Shown here: positions 49,368-58,951 of the stretch, piece after piece | Layout of the letters: the number at the start of each line of letters is the position of its first letter | How positions within the stretch are numbered: position 1 is the stretch's first letter | Origin: an uncultured Lachnospiraceae bacterium | Lineage (GTDB): Bacteria > Bacillota > Clostridia > Lachnospirales > Lachnospiraceae | DNA: 64,000 nucleotides | Direction: 5' to 3' | Assembly: GCA_910584205.1 (NCBI GenBank) | Contig: CAJUAA010000006.1 | Location: forward strand, 62,001 to 126,000 | Translations under genes and position numbers: made by a program | The notes under the pieces: generated by a model | Told to the model about the DNA's origin: nothing | The model's database searches: none | What the model saw: the letters and a program-made list of their open reading frames with translations, nothing else

Positions 49368-50708
49368 ATGAAGAAGATACTGTTTGTATCGCTTGGATGC
49401 GACAAGAACCTGGTGGATTCAGAAGTCATGCTGGGACTGCTCGCGGAAAAGGGATACCATTTTACGGATGATGAGACGCAGGCGGATGTGATTGTCGTCA
49501 ATACCTGCTGTTTTATCGGAGATGCCAAGGAGGAGAGCGTCAATACGATCCTTGAGATGGCGGAATACAAGAAGGAAGGCAGTCTGAAAGCGCTGGTGGT
49601 CACCGGCTGCCTGGCGGAGCGGTATCGTCAGGAGATCATCGATGAGATTCCGGAGGTGGACGCGGTCCTTGGGACAGCTTCCTATGACGGGATCGTGCAG
49701 GCGGTGGAACAGGCGGTCGCCGGAAAGCGGGAACTTCTGTGGGGTGGTACGGACCGGCTGGTGCTGACCGGGGCAAAGCGCCTTCTTACCACAGGAGGGC
49801 ATTATGCGCATCTGAAGATTGCAGAGGGCTGTGACAAGCACTGTACCTACTGCATCATTCCGAAGCTTCGTGGAAGCTACCGCAGCGTTCCGATGGAGCG
49901 GCTTCTGAAGGAGGCGGAAGAACTGGCGGAACAGGGCGTGAAAGAACTGATTCTGGTGGCGCAGGAAACCACCATGTACGGGACGGATCTCTATGGAGAA
50001 AAGCGCCTTCATGAACTTTTGCGGAAGCTCTGCGGGATACGGGGGCTCCGCTGGATCCGGGTCCAGTACTGCTATCCGGAGGAGATTTATGAGGAACTGA
50101 TCCGGACGATCCGGGAGGAACCGAAGATCTGCCATTATCTGGATCTTCCCATTCAGCATGCGTCGGACCGGATTCTGAAGAGAATGGGGAGGCGGACGAC
50201 CAGGGAAGACCTTGCAGACAGGATCAGGAAGCTGCGGGAAGAGATACCGGATATCTGTCTTCGGACAACCCTGATCAGCGGGTTTCCGGGCGAGACTGAG
50301 GCAGAATATGAAGAACTGATGGACTTTGTGGATGAGATGGAGTTTGACCGGCTGGGCGTGTTTGCCTATTCTCCGGAAGAAGGGACGCCGGCAGCGGACA
50401 TGGAAGACCAGGTGCCGGAGGAAGTGAAGGAGGCGCGCAGGGACGGGCTGATGGAGCTTCAGCAGGAGATCTCGTTTGAAAAAGCGGAAGAGATGGTCGG
50501 GAAGGAACTCTGGTGCATGGTGGAAGGAAAGGTCGCGGATGAATACGCATATGTGGCCAGAACCTATAAGGATGCTCCGGGAGTGGACGGATATCTCTTT
50601 ATCCAGACCATGGAGGAGCTGATGTCCGGAGACTTTGTCAAAGTGAAGGTCACCGGCGCGGATGAATATGATTTGATAGGAGAGATTGCAGATGAATTTA
50701 CCAAATAA
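49368..50708 (+). CDS. rimO: Ribosomal protein S12 methylthiotransferase RimO
   Basis: A radical SAM enzyme of 446 aa that methylthiolates an aspartate of S12. The N-terminal UPF0004 domain (SLGCDKNLVDSEVMLG) has cysteines for one cluster. The radical SAM motif CDKHCTYCIIPKLRG is near residue 152; the domain continues with LVAQETTMYGTDLY, and a C-terminal TRAM-like domain holds the V-x-GxSDEYD-like pattern. It has its own promoter, and the last 17 bases overlap pgsA. Confidence 0.96.
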   Translation: MKKILFVSLGCDKNLVDSEVMLGLLAEKGYHFTDDETQADVIVVNTCCFIGDAKEESVNTILEMAEYKKEGSLKALVVTGCLAERYRQEIIDEIPEVDAVLGTASYDGIVQAVEQAVAGKRELLWGGTDRLVLTGAKRLLTTGGHYAHLKIAEGCDKHCTYCIIPKLRGSYRSVPMERLLKEAEELAEQGVKELILVAQETTMYGTDLYGEKRLHELLRKLCGIRGLRWIRVQYCYPEEIYEELIRTIREEPKICHYLDLPIQHASDRILKRMGRRTTREDLADRIRKLREEIPDICLRTTLISGFPGETEAEYEELMDFVDEMEFDRLGVFAYSPEEGTPAADMEDQVPEEVKEARRDGLMELQQEISFEKAEEMVGKELWCMVEGKVADEYAYVARTYKDAPGVDGYLFIQTMEELMSGDFVKVKVTGADEYDLIGEIADEFTK

Positions 50709-51234
50709 ACTGACGGTCTTAAGAGTGCTCCTGATCCCGTTTTTTGTACTGTTTACACTGGTGGATCTGGTTCCGGGGTACAGCAGGTACCTTGCGGTGC
50801 TGATTTTTATAGCAGCAAGCCTGACCGATCTTCTGGACGGGCAGATCGCGAGAAAATACAATCTGGTGACGAATTTTGGAAAATTTATGGATCCGCTGGC
50901 GGATAAGCTTCTGGTGTGCGCGGCGCTGATCTGCCTTGTATCGGAGAGGCTTCTGCCTGCCTGGATGGTTATCGTGATTATCAGCAGAGAATTTATCATC
51001 AGCGGTTTCCGACTGGTGGCTTCCGACAACGGTGTCGTAATCGCAGCCAGCTACTGGGGAAAATTCAAGACTACGTTTCAGATGCTCATGATTATCGTGC
51101 TGATTCTGGATCTGGGCGGCGTCTTTGACCTGATCGGGCAGATTCTGGTCTGGATCTCGCTGATTTTGACGGTGGTATCGCTGATTGATTATCTCATAAA
51201 AAATAAACATGTGATTCTGGAGGGAAATATTTGA
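50692..51234 (+). CDS. pgsA: CDP-diacylglycerol-glycerol-3-phosphate 3-phosphatidyltransferase
   Basis: A membrane enzyme of 180 aa that makes phosphatidylglycerophosphate, the precursor of phosphatidylglycerol and cardiolipin. The CDP-alcohol phosphatidyltransferase signature DLLDGQIAR-x(8)-G-x(3)-D-x(3)-D is intact (GKFMDPLADK follows). It begins MNLPNKLTVLRVLLIPFFV, as in the family, with four to five helices. The ATG at 50692 has AGGAGA upstream and lies within the end of rimO. Confidence 0.95.
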   Translation: MNLPNKLTVLRVLLIPFFVLFTLVDLVPGYSRYLAVLIFIAASLTDLLDGQIARKYNLVTNFGKFMDPLADKLLVCAALICLVSERLLPAWMVIVIISREFIISGFRLVASDNGVVIAASYWGKFKTTFQMLMIIVLILDLGGVFDLIGQILVWISLILTVVSLIDYLIKNKHVILEGNI

Positions 51235-51236
51235 CC

Positions 51237-51983
51237 ATGGAAAATGAAATGCAGAGTTATTCGTATGAGAAGACAGTAAAAATATGCGGGATGGAGGAGA
51301 CCGAAGTGCGGGGGAAGATCCATGATCTTCTGACGGAACAGGAAAAGGTGGTCTTTACGTTTTTTACCACTCCGGGAGAAGTGGACATCCGTATTTCCGC
51401 AAAGTCCGAGCAGGAGGAAGAAGCGAAGCAGCGTGTAAAAAGCGTTGTACGGGATCTGAAAATCCGTTTGGGGAGCCATATTTTTACAACCAGCGCAAAG
51501 GTGACTCTGGCAGAGACGATCGTTGAGCTTCTAAAAGAACAGAAGATGACGATCACAACGGTGGAGTCCTGTACAGGGGGCATGGTGAGCGCCAGGCTTA
51601 CCGACGTGGCGGGTGTTTCCGAGGTGTTCAAACAGGGCTTTGTCACTTATTCCAACAAGGCGAAAAGGAAACTGATCGGCGTCAAGAAAATGACGCTGAA
51701 AAAATATTCCGCGGTCAGCGACCAGACGGCGTGGGAGATGGCAAGAGGCGGCGCGGCGCTTACGGATGCAGATGTATGCATCAGCGTAACCGGTTACGCA
51801 GGGCCTGAAACAGGAGCGGAAGACCAGCCGGTGGGGCTGGTTTATATCGGGTGCAACGTAAAGGGGAAGATCGAAGTGGAGGAATTCCATTTCAGCGGAG
51901 ACCGCAGGATGATCCGGGAGCTGGCTACCGTCAATGCACTGACGCTTCTTCGCAGGTGTATCCTGGAAAATTATCAGATCTGA
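51237..51983 (+). CDS. CinA C-terminal domain protein (nicotinamide-nucleotide amidase type), N-terminal domain missing
   Basis: A 248-aa protein. The C-terminal part (about residues 85-248) is a full CinA_C/PncC amidase domain (TTVESCTGGMVSARLTDVAG, YSNKAKRKLIGV, SVTGYAGPETG, VGLVYIG). The first 80 residues resemble the small linker domain of CinA rather than the usual molybdopterin-binding-like pyrophosphatase domain, which is absent. Full CinA is about 410 aa. The pgsA-cinA order is common in Firmicutes. The reading frame is intact, so this is a domain variant, not a broken gene. Confidence 0.88.
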   Translation: MENEMQSYSYEKTVKICGMEETEVRGKIHDLLTEQEKVVFTFFTTPGEVDIRISAKSEQEEEAKQRVKSVVRDLKIRLGSHIFTTSAKVTLAETIVELLKEQKMTITTVESCTGGMVSARLTDVAGVSEVFKQGFVTYSNKAKRKLIGVKKMTLKKYSAVSDQTAWEMARGGAALTDADVCISVTGYAGPETGAEDQPVGLVYIGCNVKGKIEVEEFHFSGDRRMIRELATVNALTLLRRCILENYQI

Positions 51984-52000
51984 AAGGCCGGGCGGACAGT

Positions 52001-52489
52001 ATGAGGTATCACAATATTACAAAGGAAGATATGCTGAATGGTGACGGACTCAGGGTGGTGCTCTGGACAGCCGGGTGCGCGCATCACTGCAGAAACTGTC
52101 AGAACCCCATTACATGGGACCCGGAGGGCGGGCTGCCTTTTGACGAAGCTGCCCGTCAGGAGATCTGGGAGGAACTGGAGAAGGAATATATCAGCGGATT
52201 GACGTTCAGCGGCGGGGACCCGCTTTACCCGGATAACCGGGAGGAGCTTACCGCGCTGATCCAGGAGGTTCGGGAGCGGTATCCCCGGAAAACGATCTGG
52301 CTCTATACCGGGTATCTGTGGGAGGAGATCTGCCATCTGGAGCTGATTCCGTATGTGGATGTGGTGGTGGACGGAAGATTTGTGGAAGAGCTGAAGGACA
52401 ACAATCTTCCGTGGAAAGGAAGTTCCAACCAGAGAGTGATCGACGTCCAGATGACGCTGCAGCTGGGAAAGACCGTATTGTACGCATAA
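52001..52489 (+). CDS. nrdG: Anaerobic ribonucleotide reductase activating protein NrdG
   Basis: A radical SAM activase of 162 aa that forms the glycyl radical on NrdD. The cluster motif is CAHHCRNC, a CxxxCxxC pattern near residue 26, with a following GLTFSGGDPLYPDN segment and the typical CP..NxxI stretch QNPITWDPEGG. No nrdD gene is in the window, so the partner lies elsewhere. It starts 18 bases after the cinA-type gene and precedes dut. Confidence 0.93.
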   Translation: MRYHNITKEDMLNGDGLRVVLWTAGCAHHCRNCQNPITWDPEGGLPFDEAARQEIWEELEKEYISGLTFSGGDPLYPDNREELTALIQEVRERYPRKTIWLYTGYLWEEICHLELIPYVDVVVDGRFVEELKDNNLPWKGSSNQRVIDVQMTLQLGKTVLYA

Positions 52490-52517
52490 GAGAAAAGAAA
52501 ACAGAAGAGGACATAAA

Positions 52518-52952
52518 ATGGAGACGATCAAGATAAAATATTTCTCAGAGGACATAGAACGTCTTGCATATATTGCAGGAAAATCAGACTGGATCGATCT
52601 GCGGGCGGCAGAGGAAATCCGGTTGAAAAAAGGAGAGTCGGCGCTGATTCCGCTGGGCGTTGCCATGGAGCTTCCCAGAGGATATGAGGCGCATGTGATC
52701 CCCAGGAGCAGTACCTACAAAAATTTCGGAATCATCCAGACGAACAGCTGCGGGCTGATCGATGAGACTTACTGCGGAGATCATGACCAGTGGTTTTTTC
52801 CGGCTCTGGCCATGCGCGACACGGTTATCCATGTGAACGACCGCATCTGCCAGTTCCGGATCATGGAGCATCAGCCGGAGATTCGGTTTGAGGAGACAGA
52901 CAGACTGACGGCAGAAGACCGGGGCGGGTTTGGAAGCACCGGAAAACAGTAA
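52518..52952 (+). CDS. dut: dUTP diphosphatase
   Basis: A trimeric dUTPase of 144 aa that prevents uracil incorporation and supplies dUMP. All five motifs are visible: DLRAAEE (1), PRSSTYKNFG (2), GLIDETYCGD (3), NDRICQFRI (4) and DRGGFGSTG (5). Its position beside nrdG groups deoxynucleotide metabolism genes. A ribosome-binding site AAGAGGAC precedes the ATG. Confidence 0.95.
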   Translation: METIKIKYFSEDIERLAYIAGKSDWIDLRAAEEIRLKKGESALIPLGVAMELPRGYEAHVIPRSSTYKNFGIIQTNSCGLIDETYCGDHDQWFFPALAMRDTVIHVNDRICQFRIMEHQPEIRFEETDRLTAEDRGGFGSTGKQ

Positions 52953-52970
52953 TAGTTGGAGGGAGATACC

Positions 52971-54515
52971 ATGGCGTGCACAATGTTTGCAGCGATCGAT
53001 GTGGGAAGTTATGAGGTGAATCTGAAGATTTACGAACTTTCCACAAGAAAGGGGATCCGTGTGGTGAACCATGTCAGACACCGTATGGAACTGGGAAAAG
53101 ATACCTATGCCACCGGCAGGATCGGAATGGAGATGGTGGATGAACTCTGCCGGGTGTTTCTGGATTTTCAGAGAATCATGAAGGAATTCGGCGTGGAGGA
53201 TTACCGTGCCTGCGCCACCAGCGCAGTCCGGGAATCCAAAAATAATCTGGTCCTCCTGGACCGTATCCGCCTGAAGACCGGGATTAAACTGGAAGTGCTG
53301 AGCAATTCGGAACAGCGTTTCCTGGGCTATAAATCCATTGCCTTCAATTCTGACCGGTTTCAGGAGATCATTGAAAAAGGGACGGCGATTGTGGACGTGG
53401 GCGGCGGCAGTATCCAGCTGTCACTGTATGACAAGGACAATCTGGTGACGACGCAGAATATCCGTCTGGGCACGCTCCGTCTCCGGGAACGGCTGGCAGA
53501 TGTGGCGGAACGGACGATTCGTTATGCAGGCGTGATTGAAGAACTTCTGAACAACGAGATGCGGACGTACCGAAAGCTGTATCTGAAAGACCGAAACATC
53601 CGGTATATGCTTCTGGTGGGCAGCTATATTCAGTATATTGACAAATACATCCACAAGGACCGGGAGGTCAATCAGATTACGAGGGATGAGTTTATCACCT
53701 TTTATGATGAATTTATTCAGAAAGGGCAGCTGGCTATGGCTGCCGAGCTTGGGATCTCCACGGAGAACAGTACGCTTCTGCTTCCGACGCTGGTCATCTA
53801 CAAGAGGCTTCTGGAAGAGACCGGGGCTGAGAATGTGGTCATTCTGGGGATGGATCTGGGCGACGGCCTTGCGTTTGACTATGCGGAGCGCAGGAAGATC
53901 CTGAGGCCGAAGCACAATTTTGAGAACGATATTATAGAGGCAGCAAGGAATATCGCCAAACGTTATCATACCAACCGGAACCATACACAGGTGATGGAGC
54001 GGATGGCGCTTACGATTTACGATAAGACGAAAGCCGTCCATGGACTGGGAAAGCGGGAGCGCCTGCTGCTGCAGATCTCAGTGCTTCTTCACGACTGCGG
54101 AAAGTATATCAACATGTCGCAGTCGGCGGAATGCTCCTACAATATCATCATGGCCACGGAAATCATCGGCCTGTCCCACATGGAGCGGGAGATCCTTGCA
54201 AATATCATCCGTTTCAACAGCGGGAATGTGATGCCCTTTGAAGAACTTGCCATCAGTTCCCTTCTGGAACGTACCGAGTATATGACGATTATAAAACTGA
54301 CGGCGATCCTGCGCCTGGCCAATGCGCTGGACCGCAGCCATAAGCAGAAGATCCGTGAGATCAAAGTGAATGTGAAAGACAATCATGTCATGCAGATTCT
54401 GGTGGATACGACGGAGGATCTGACTCTGGAGCAGGCGCTGTTCCAGGAAAAGGCGGAACTGTTTGAAGAGGTATACAGCTTAAAGCCCGTGCTGAAGGCG
54501 AAGAAACTTGGTTAG
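52971..54515 (+). CDS. ppx: Ppx/GppA phosphatase with C-terminal HD domain
   Basis: An exopolyphosphatase or guanosine pentaphosphate phosphatase of 514 aa. The ASKHA-fold N-terminal part has AAIDVGSYEVNLKIYEL and IVDVGGGSIQLSLYD. The C-terminal HD-like domain has VLLHDCGKYIN near residue 377 and a second metal region. It is followed 11 bases later by ppk1, so polyphosphate degradation and synthesis are probably cotranscribed. The ATG at 52971 with GGAGGGAGATACC is the start. Confidence 0.93.
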   Translation: MACTMFAAIDVGSYEVNLKIYELSTRKGIRVVNHVRHRMELGKDTYATGRIGMEMVDELCRVFLDFQRIMKEFGVEDYRACATSAVRESKNNLVLLDRIRLKTGIKLEVLSNSEQRFLGYKSIAFNSDRFQEIIEKGTAIVDVGGGSIQLSLYDKDNLVTTQNIRLGTLRLRERLADVAERTIRYAGVIEELLNNEMRTYRKLYLKDRNIRYMLLVGSYIQYIDKYIHKDREVNQITRDEFITFYDEFIQKGQLAMAAELGISTENSTLLLPTLVIYKRLLEETGAENVVILGMDLGDGLAFDYAERRKILRPKHNFENDIIEAARNIAKRYHTNRNHTQVMERMALTIYDKTKAVHGLGKRERLLLQISVLLHDCGKYINMSQSAECSYNIIMATEIIGLSHMEREILANIIRFNSGNVMPFEELAISSLLERTEYMTIIKLTAILRLANALDRSHKQKIREIKVNVKDNHVMQILVDTTEDLTLEQALFQEKAELFEEVYSLKPVLKAKKLG

Positions 54516-54526
54516 GAGAGAGCGGT

Positions 54527-56671
54527 ATGAAGAAAGAATATATGAAATCGGAGTATTTTGAGAACCGGGAGCTGAGCTGGCTGGGATTTGATGAAAGGAT
54601 TCTGGGGGAAGCAAGGGACAAAGGGAACCCGCTGTTCGAACGATTGAAATTTCTGAGCATCACGGCCTCCAACCTGGATGAGTTTTTCATGGTGCGGGTG
54701 GCTTCACTGAAGGACATGGTCAACGCGGAATATTCCAAAAAGGATTTTTCCGGTATGACGCCCCAGCAGCAGCTGAACGAGATCCACGACCGGGTGCACG
54801 CCTTTGTCAGCTCCCAGTATTCCACCTGGCAGCGGTCGCTGCAGCCGGGACTTCGGAACAGCGGACTGCAGGTCATCACGGACCATGAGGAGCTGAATCA
54901 GGAGCAGGCCAGATATGTGGATCAGTATTTTGTGGAAAATATCTATCCGGTGCTGACTCCCATGGCGGTGGATTCTTCCCGACCGTTTCCGCTGATCGTG
55001 AACAAGACGCTGAACCTGGGAGCGCTGCTGAAGAAAAAGAACGAAGAGGACGCGGAGCCGGAATTTGCCACGGTGCAGGTGCCGGCGGTCCTTCCCAGAA
55101 TCATGGAGATTCCGGCGGTGGAGAAAGGAGTGCGGTCCGTCATCCTTCTGGAAGAGATGATCGCCCGCAACATGTCCCAGCTGTTTTTAAGCTACGACGT
55201 GCTCTGCGTCCATCCGTACCGGATTATGAGAAACGCAGATCTGACCATCGACGAGGACGAGGCGTCCGACCTGCTCAAGGAGATCCAGAAGCAGCTGAAG
55301 AAACGTCAGTGGGGCGAGGTCATTCGACTGGAAGTGGATGAAAAAATGGATAAACGGCTTCTGAAAATCCTGAAGCGGGAATTTGAGATCAAGGAAGACG
55401 CTATTTATCGGACGTCGGGACCGCTGGATCTGACCTTTTTGATGAAAATGTACGGGCTGGAAGGCTTTGACGCATACAAAGAGCCCACCTACCGGCCGCA
55501 GCCGGTTCCCGAGCTGACGGGAAAAGAGGATATTTTTGAGGAGATCCGGAACCACGATATCCTGCTGCACCACCCCTATCAGACCTTCGATCCGGTGGTG
55601 GATTTTGTAAAAAAAGCGTCAAGAGATCCCCAGGTACTTGCCATTAAGCAGACGCTGTACCGGGTCAGCGGCAATTCGCCGATCATCGCGGCGCTTGCGC
55701 AGGCGGCGGAAAACGGCAAGCAGGTTTCCGTGCTGGTGGAGCTGAAGGCACGGTTTGATGAGGAGCATAACATTGCGTGGGCGAAGATGCTGGAGCGGGC
55801 GGGCTGCCATGTGATCTACGGCCTGGTGGGCCTGAAGACCCACAGCAAGATCACGCTGGTGGTACGGCGTGAGGAGGACGGCATCCGGAGATACGTCCAT
55901 CTGGGAACCGGAAACTATAATGACTCCACGGCGAAGCTTTATACGGATATGGGGCTTCTGACCTGCTCGGAACCCATCGGAGAGGATGCGACGGCGGTCT
56001 TTAACATGCTGTCCGGCTATTCGGAGCCGGCCAACTGGAACAAGCTGTCACTGGCTCCCCTGTGGCTCAGGGACCGTTTCCTGACCATGATTCAGAGAGA
56101 GACCTCCTATGCGCACAGCGGAGAACCGGCGCACATTGTGGCGAAAATGAATTCCCTCTGCGATCCGGGGCTGATTGCGGCGCTGTACGAAGCCAGCGCG
56201 GCAGGCGTGAAGATCGAACTGATCGTCCGGGGAATCTGCTGCCTGAAGGTGGGAATTCCGGGGATCAGCGATAACATCAGCGTCCGTTCCATCGTGGGCA
56301 GCTTTCTGGAGCACAGCCGGATCTATTATTTCCTGAACGGCGGACAGGAGGAGGTCTATTTGGCCAGTGCGGACTGGATGCCGCGGAATCTGGACCGGCG
56401 CGTGGAGATTCTCTTTCCCATCGAGAATGAACAGCTGAAAAAAGAAGTGATGCATGTGCTGAAAATTCAGCTTCAGGATACGATGAAGGCGCAGATCAAG
56501 CAGCCGGACGGTACTTATGAAAAAGTGGACCGGCGCGGCAAGCCGGCTCTGTGCGCCCAGGAATATTTCATGGAATATGCGGTAAACCTGAATAAATCAC
56601 AGGAGGATATGATTCACGACCGGGTATTCATCCCGGCGGAACCCATAGAGGAACCAGAAGATGAAGGATAA
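54527..56671 (+). CDS. ppk1: Polyphosphate kinase 1
   Basis: A 714-aa enzyme that makes polyphosphate from ATP. The N-terminal domain starts YFENRELSWLGFDERIL. The middle has the SITASNLDEFFMVRVASLK stretch, and two phospholipase D-like catalytic halves follow. The histidines are found in the HPYQTFDPVVDFV region (from about residue 346) and in GLKTHSKITLVVRRE, and the metal-binding IRRYVHLGTGNYN is present. Family length and all recognisable blocks are intact. It overlaps the next gene by 11 bases. Confidence 0.96.
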   Translation: MKKEYMKSEYFENRELSWLGFDERILGEARDKGNPLFERLKFLSITASNLDEFFMVRVASLKDMVNAEYSKKDFSGMTPQQQLNEIHDRVHAFVSSQYSTWQRSLQPGLRNSGLQVITDHEELNQEQARYVDQYFVENIYPVLTPMAVDSSRPFPLIVNKTLNLGALLKKKNEEDAEPEFATVQVPAVLPRIMEIPAVEKGVRSVILLEEMIARNMSQLFLSYDVLCVHPYRIMRNADLTIDEDEASDLLKEIQKQLKKRQWGEVIRLEVDEKMDKRLLKILKREFEIKEDAIYRTSGPLDLTFLMKMYGLEGFDAYKEPTYRPQPVPELTGKEDIFEEIRNHDILLHHPYQTFDPVVDFVKKASRDPQVLAIKQTLYRVSGNSPIIAALAQAAENGKQVSVLVELKARFDEEHNIAWAKMLERAGCHVIYGLVGLKTHSKITLVVRREEDGIRRYVHLGTGNYNDSTAKLYTDMGLLTCSEPIGEDATAVFNMLSGYSEPANWNKLSLAPLWLRDRFLTMIQRETSYAHSGEPAHIVAKMNSLCDPGLIAALYEASAAGVKIELIVRGICCLKVGIPGISDNISVRSIVGSFLEHSRIYYFLNGGQEEVYLASADWMPRNLDRRVEILFPIENEQLKKEVMHVLKIQLQDTMKAQIKQPDGTYEKVDRRGKPALCAQEYFMEYAVNLNKSQEDMIHDRVFIPAEPIEEPEDEG

Positions 56672-57476
56672 AAAAGTACTGTTTTTGGATATGGATGCGA
56701 CGACGCTGGATGATGAAAAACGGATATCAGAAGAGAACCGAAGCGCGCTTCGGCGGGCTTATGAAGCAGGGCATGAAATTGTAATCGCCACGGGGCGGAC
56801 GCAGGCCAGCGCCGGGGCCCTTCGGCAGAAATACAGCCTGGAGCAGATCGGGTGCCGTTACATGATCGTTTTCAACGGTGCGGCGATCCTGGACTGCGAA
56901 ACCGGGAAGCTTCTGTATTCCAGGACGATCCCGATGGAATATGTAAGGGAGCTGGTGGATGCGGCGAGACGGGAGCACATCTATCTGCATACGTATATAG
57001 AAGATAAGGTTCTTACGGAAACAGAGGACGAGAATCTGGAGTTTTATCTGAAGAGGACCGGCATGTCGGCAAAGCTCGTACCGGATCTGAAGCAGGCGCT
57101 TATGTTCCCGCCTTATAAAATGCTGGCTGTGGATATCCGAAGCTGGGACCGGCTGCAGGCCTTTAAGGAAGGGCGTGGTTCTTGGGCAGAGGGAAAGGTG
57201 GACATGTATTACAGCTGCCGGGAATATCTGGAGATTGTCTCGGAAGGAGTCAACAAGGGCGCGGCGCTTCTGCGGTTCTGTGAACTGATGGACATTCCGG
57301 TCAGCCAGACGATCGCGGCGGGCGACGAATGCAACGACATCTCCATGATCCGGGCTGCCGGTACAGGCTGTGCGGTTGCCAATGCGCTGGAGGAAGTGAA
57401 GGAGGCAGCGGATTATGTGACGGAACGGGATAACAACCATTCGGCGATTGCCGAGATCGTGGAGCGTTTTCTATAA
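56661..57476 (+). CDS. Cof-type HAD superfamily phosphatase
   Basis: A 271-aa hydrolase. Motif I is FLDMDATTLDDE with the nucleophile and acid aspartates (D10 and D12); motif II is VIATGRTQAS; motif IV is AAGDECNDISMIRAAG. The sequence ends with GCAVANALEEVKEAADYVT as in Cof/YidA proteins, which dephosphorylate sugar phosphates or flavin-type substrates. It overlaps ppk1 by 11 bases and converges on the germination gene; no terminator was seen between them. Confidence 0.92.
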   Translation: MKDKKVLFLDMDATTLDDEKRISEENRSALRRAYEAGHEIVIATGRTQASAGALRQKYSLEQIGCRYMIVFNGAAILDCETGKLLYSRTIPMEYVRELVDAARREHIYLHTYIEDKVLTETEDENLEFYLKRTGMSAKLVPDLKQALMFPPYKMLAVDIRSWDRLQAFKEGRGSWAEGKVDMYYSCREYLEIVSEGVNKGAALLRFCELMDIPVSQTIAAGDECNDISMIRAAGTGCAVANALEEVKEAADYVTERDNNHSAIAEIVERFL

Positions 57477-57510
57477 CAAGAGATGCCCTGAAATGCAGCC
57501 AGGAAGGATC

Positions 57511-58914
57511 TCAGCGGCGGGACCTGACCCGGAACAGCTGGCGTTTCAGCGTCTCCCAGTGAAACGGGATCAGGGGATACAGATAGCCGTGCCCGGCAAA
57601 GGTCCGGCATCCGAGCAGACATGCGCATACGACTGCAATTCCGATGAGGAATCCGACGAGTCCGAGCCAGCAGGTCAGAAGCAGGAGCAGGATACGCATG
57701 AACTTGACCGCATAGTTCAGTTCTACGTTGGACTGGGAGTAGTTGGCGATGGTCACAAATGCCATGTAGAGCATTACTTCGGCATTGAACCAGCCGGAAT
57801 TCACGGCGAATTCTCCGATGACCAGGCCGGCGATGACGGAAAGAGGAGTGCTTAACATATCCGGCGTATGGATTGCGGCCAGCCGGAGTCCGTCAATGGC
57901 AAGTTCCAGCAGAAGGAACTGCCAGATCAGAGGAATGTTGACGGTGTCCTGAATCCGGATGAACTGAAAGCCCTCCGGAATCCATGCCGGGTGCTGCATG
58001 AGCAGAAGGAACAGGGGCGTGAGCACCAGCGATACGATCATGATCAGAAATCTGGACAGCCGCAGATAAGTGCCGGTGACTGGAGGAAAATAGTAGTCGT
58101 TGGCTTCTTCCATGATGGCGAAGAGGCTGGTGGGCAGTATGACCGCAGAGGGGGAATTGTCCACCAGAAGTACGATATTTCCTTCCAGAAGGGAGGCGGC
58201 AGCGGAATCCGGCCGTTCCGTCAGATGGTATTTGGGAAAAGGGTTGAACCAGTGGCCTGGCAGAAGCAGTTCTGCCAGGCTTTCCTGATTCATGGACAGG
58301 GCATCCACGGAGAGAGAAGCGATCCGATCCTTTAATTTCCGGAGACAGTCCTGGTCCACCCGGTCTTCCATATAACAGAGGACGATATCGGTGCGCGTGC
58401 TCCTGCCGGCCGTCTGCATCTCCATACAGAGTTTCGGAGAGCGGATCCGGCGCCGGATCAGGGCGGTATTGAAGACTACGGTTTCCACAAAACCGTCTCT
58501 GGAGCCCCGAAGGGTCCGGTCTTTCAGGGGTTCCTCTACGCTGCGGGCAGGGTACGTCCTGCAGTCGATGGCAAGGCAGTCCGGCATCCCGTTTACGAAG
58601 AGGCAGGGAACGCCGGAGAGCAGGTTTTTCAGCACGTCTTCCATGCCGGTCAGAACCTCGGTTTCTATATAAGGGAGATGCTGCATCTGGAACTGTTCCG
58701 GAGTGTCCAAAAGATCCTCCGGTTTCAGACTGTAGAAATATTCCAGCAGCTTTTCCAGAATATCGTCTTTGACCAGTCCGTCGATGAAAAACAGGCTGGC
58801 GGCATGGCCGGCAATGAGCAGATGCTTTTCCAGTATATCAAAATTCCGGTCGGAATTCAAAATCCGCCGCAGAGCGGATACATTTTCTTCGTAAGTTTCT
58901 GACAGTTTTTCCAA
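57511..58914 (-). CDS. Spore germination protein, GerA family (GerAA/SpoVAF-like)
   Basis: A 467-aa membrane protein. The cytoplasmic N-terminal domain (about residues 1-270) shows the family GMPDCLAIDCRTYPARSVEEP and the DIVLCYMED stretch; four to five helices follow from about residue 280 (the first MIVSLVLTPLFLLLM). GerA-type A subunits help detect germinants, and SpoVAF is a close paralogue in spore membranes. No B or C subunit genes are adjacent, which makes a SpoVAF-type role or an orphan receptor subunit possible. Start ATG at 58914 (minus strand). Confidence 0.88.
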   Translation of the reverse strand: MEKLSETYEENVSALRRILNSDRNFDILEKHLLIAGHAASLFFIDGLVKDDILEKLLEYFYSLKPEDLLDTPEQFQMQHLPYIETEVLTGMEDVLKNLLSGVPCLFVNGMPDCLAIDCRTYPARSVEEPLKDRTLRGSRDGFVETVVFNTALIRRRIRSPKLCMEMQTAGRSTRTDIVLCYMEDRVDQDCLRKLKDRIASLSVDALSMNQESLAELLLPGHWFNPFPKYHLTERPDSAAASLLEGNIVLLVDNSPSAVILPTSLFAIMEEANDYYFPPVTGTYLRLSRFLIMIVSLVLTPLFLLLMQHPAWIPEGFQFIRIQDTVNIPLIWQFLLLELAIDGLRLAAIHTPDMLSTPLSVIAGLVIGEFAVNSGWFNAEVMLYMAFVTIANYSQSNVELNYAVKFMRILLLLLTCWLGLVGFLIGIAVVCACLLGCRTFAGHGYLYPLIPFHWETLKRQLFRVRSRR

Positions 58915-58951
58915 AATATCACCTCGGAAGGTAGTATGTCCGAATCAGAAA

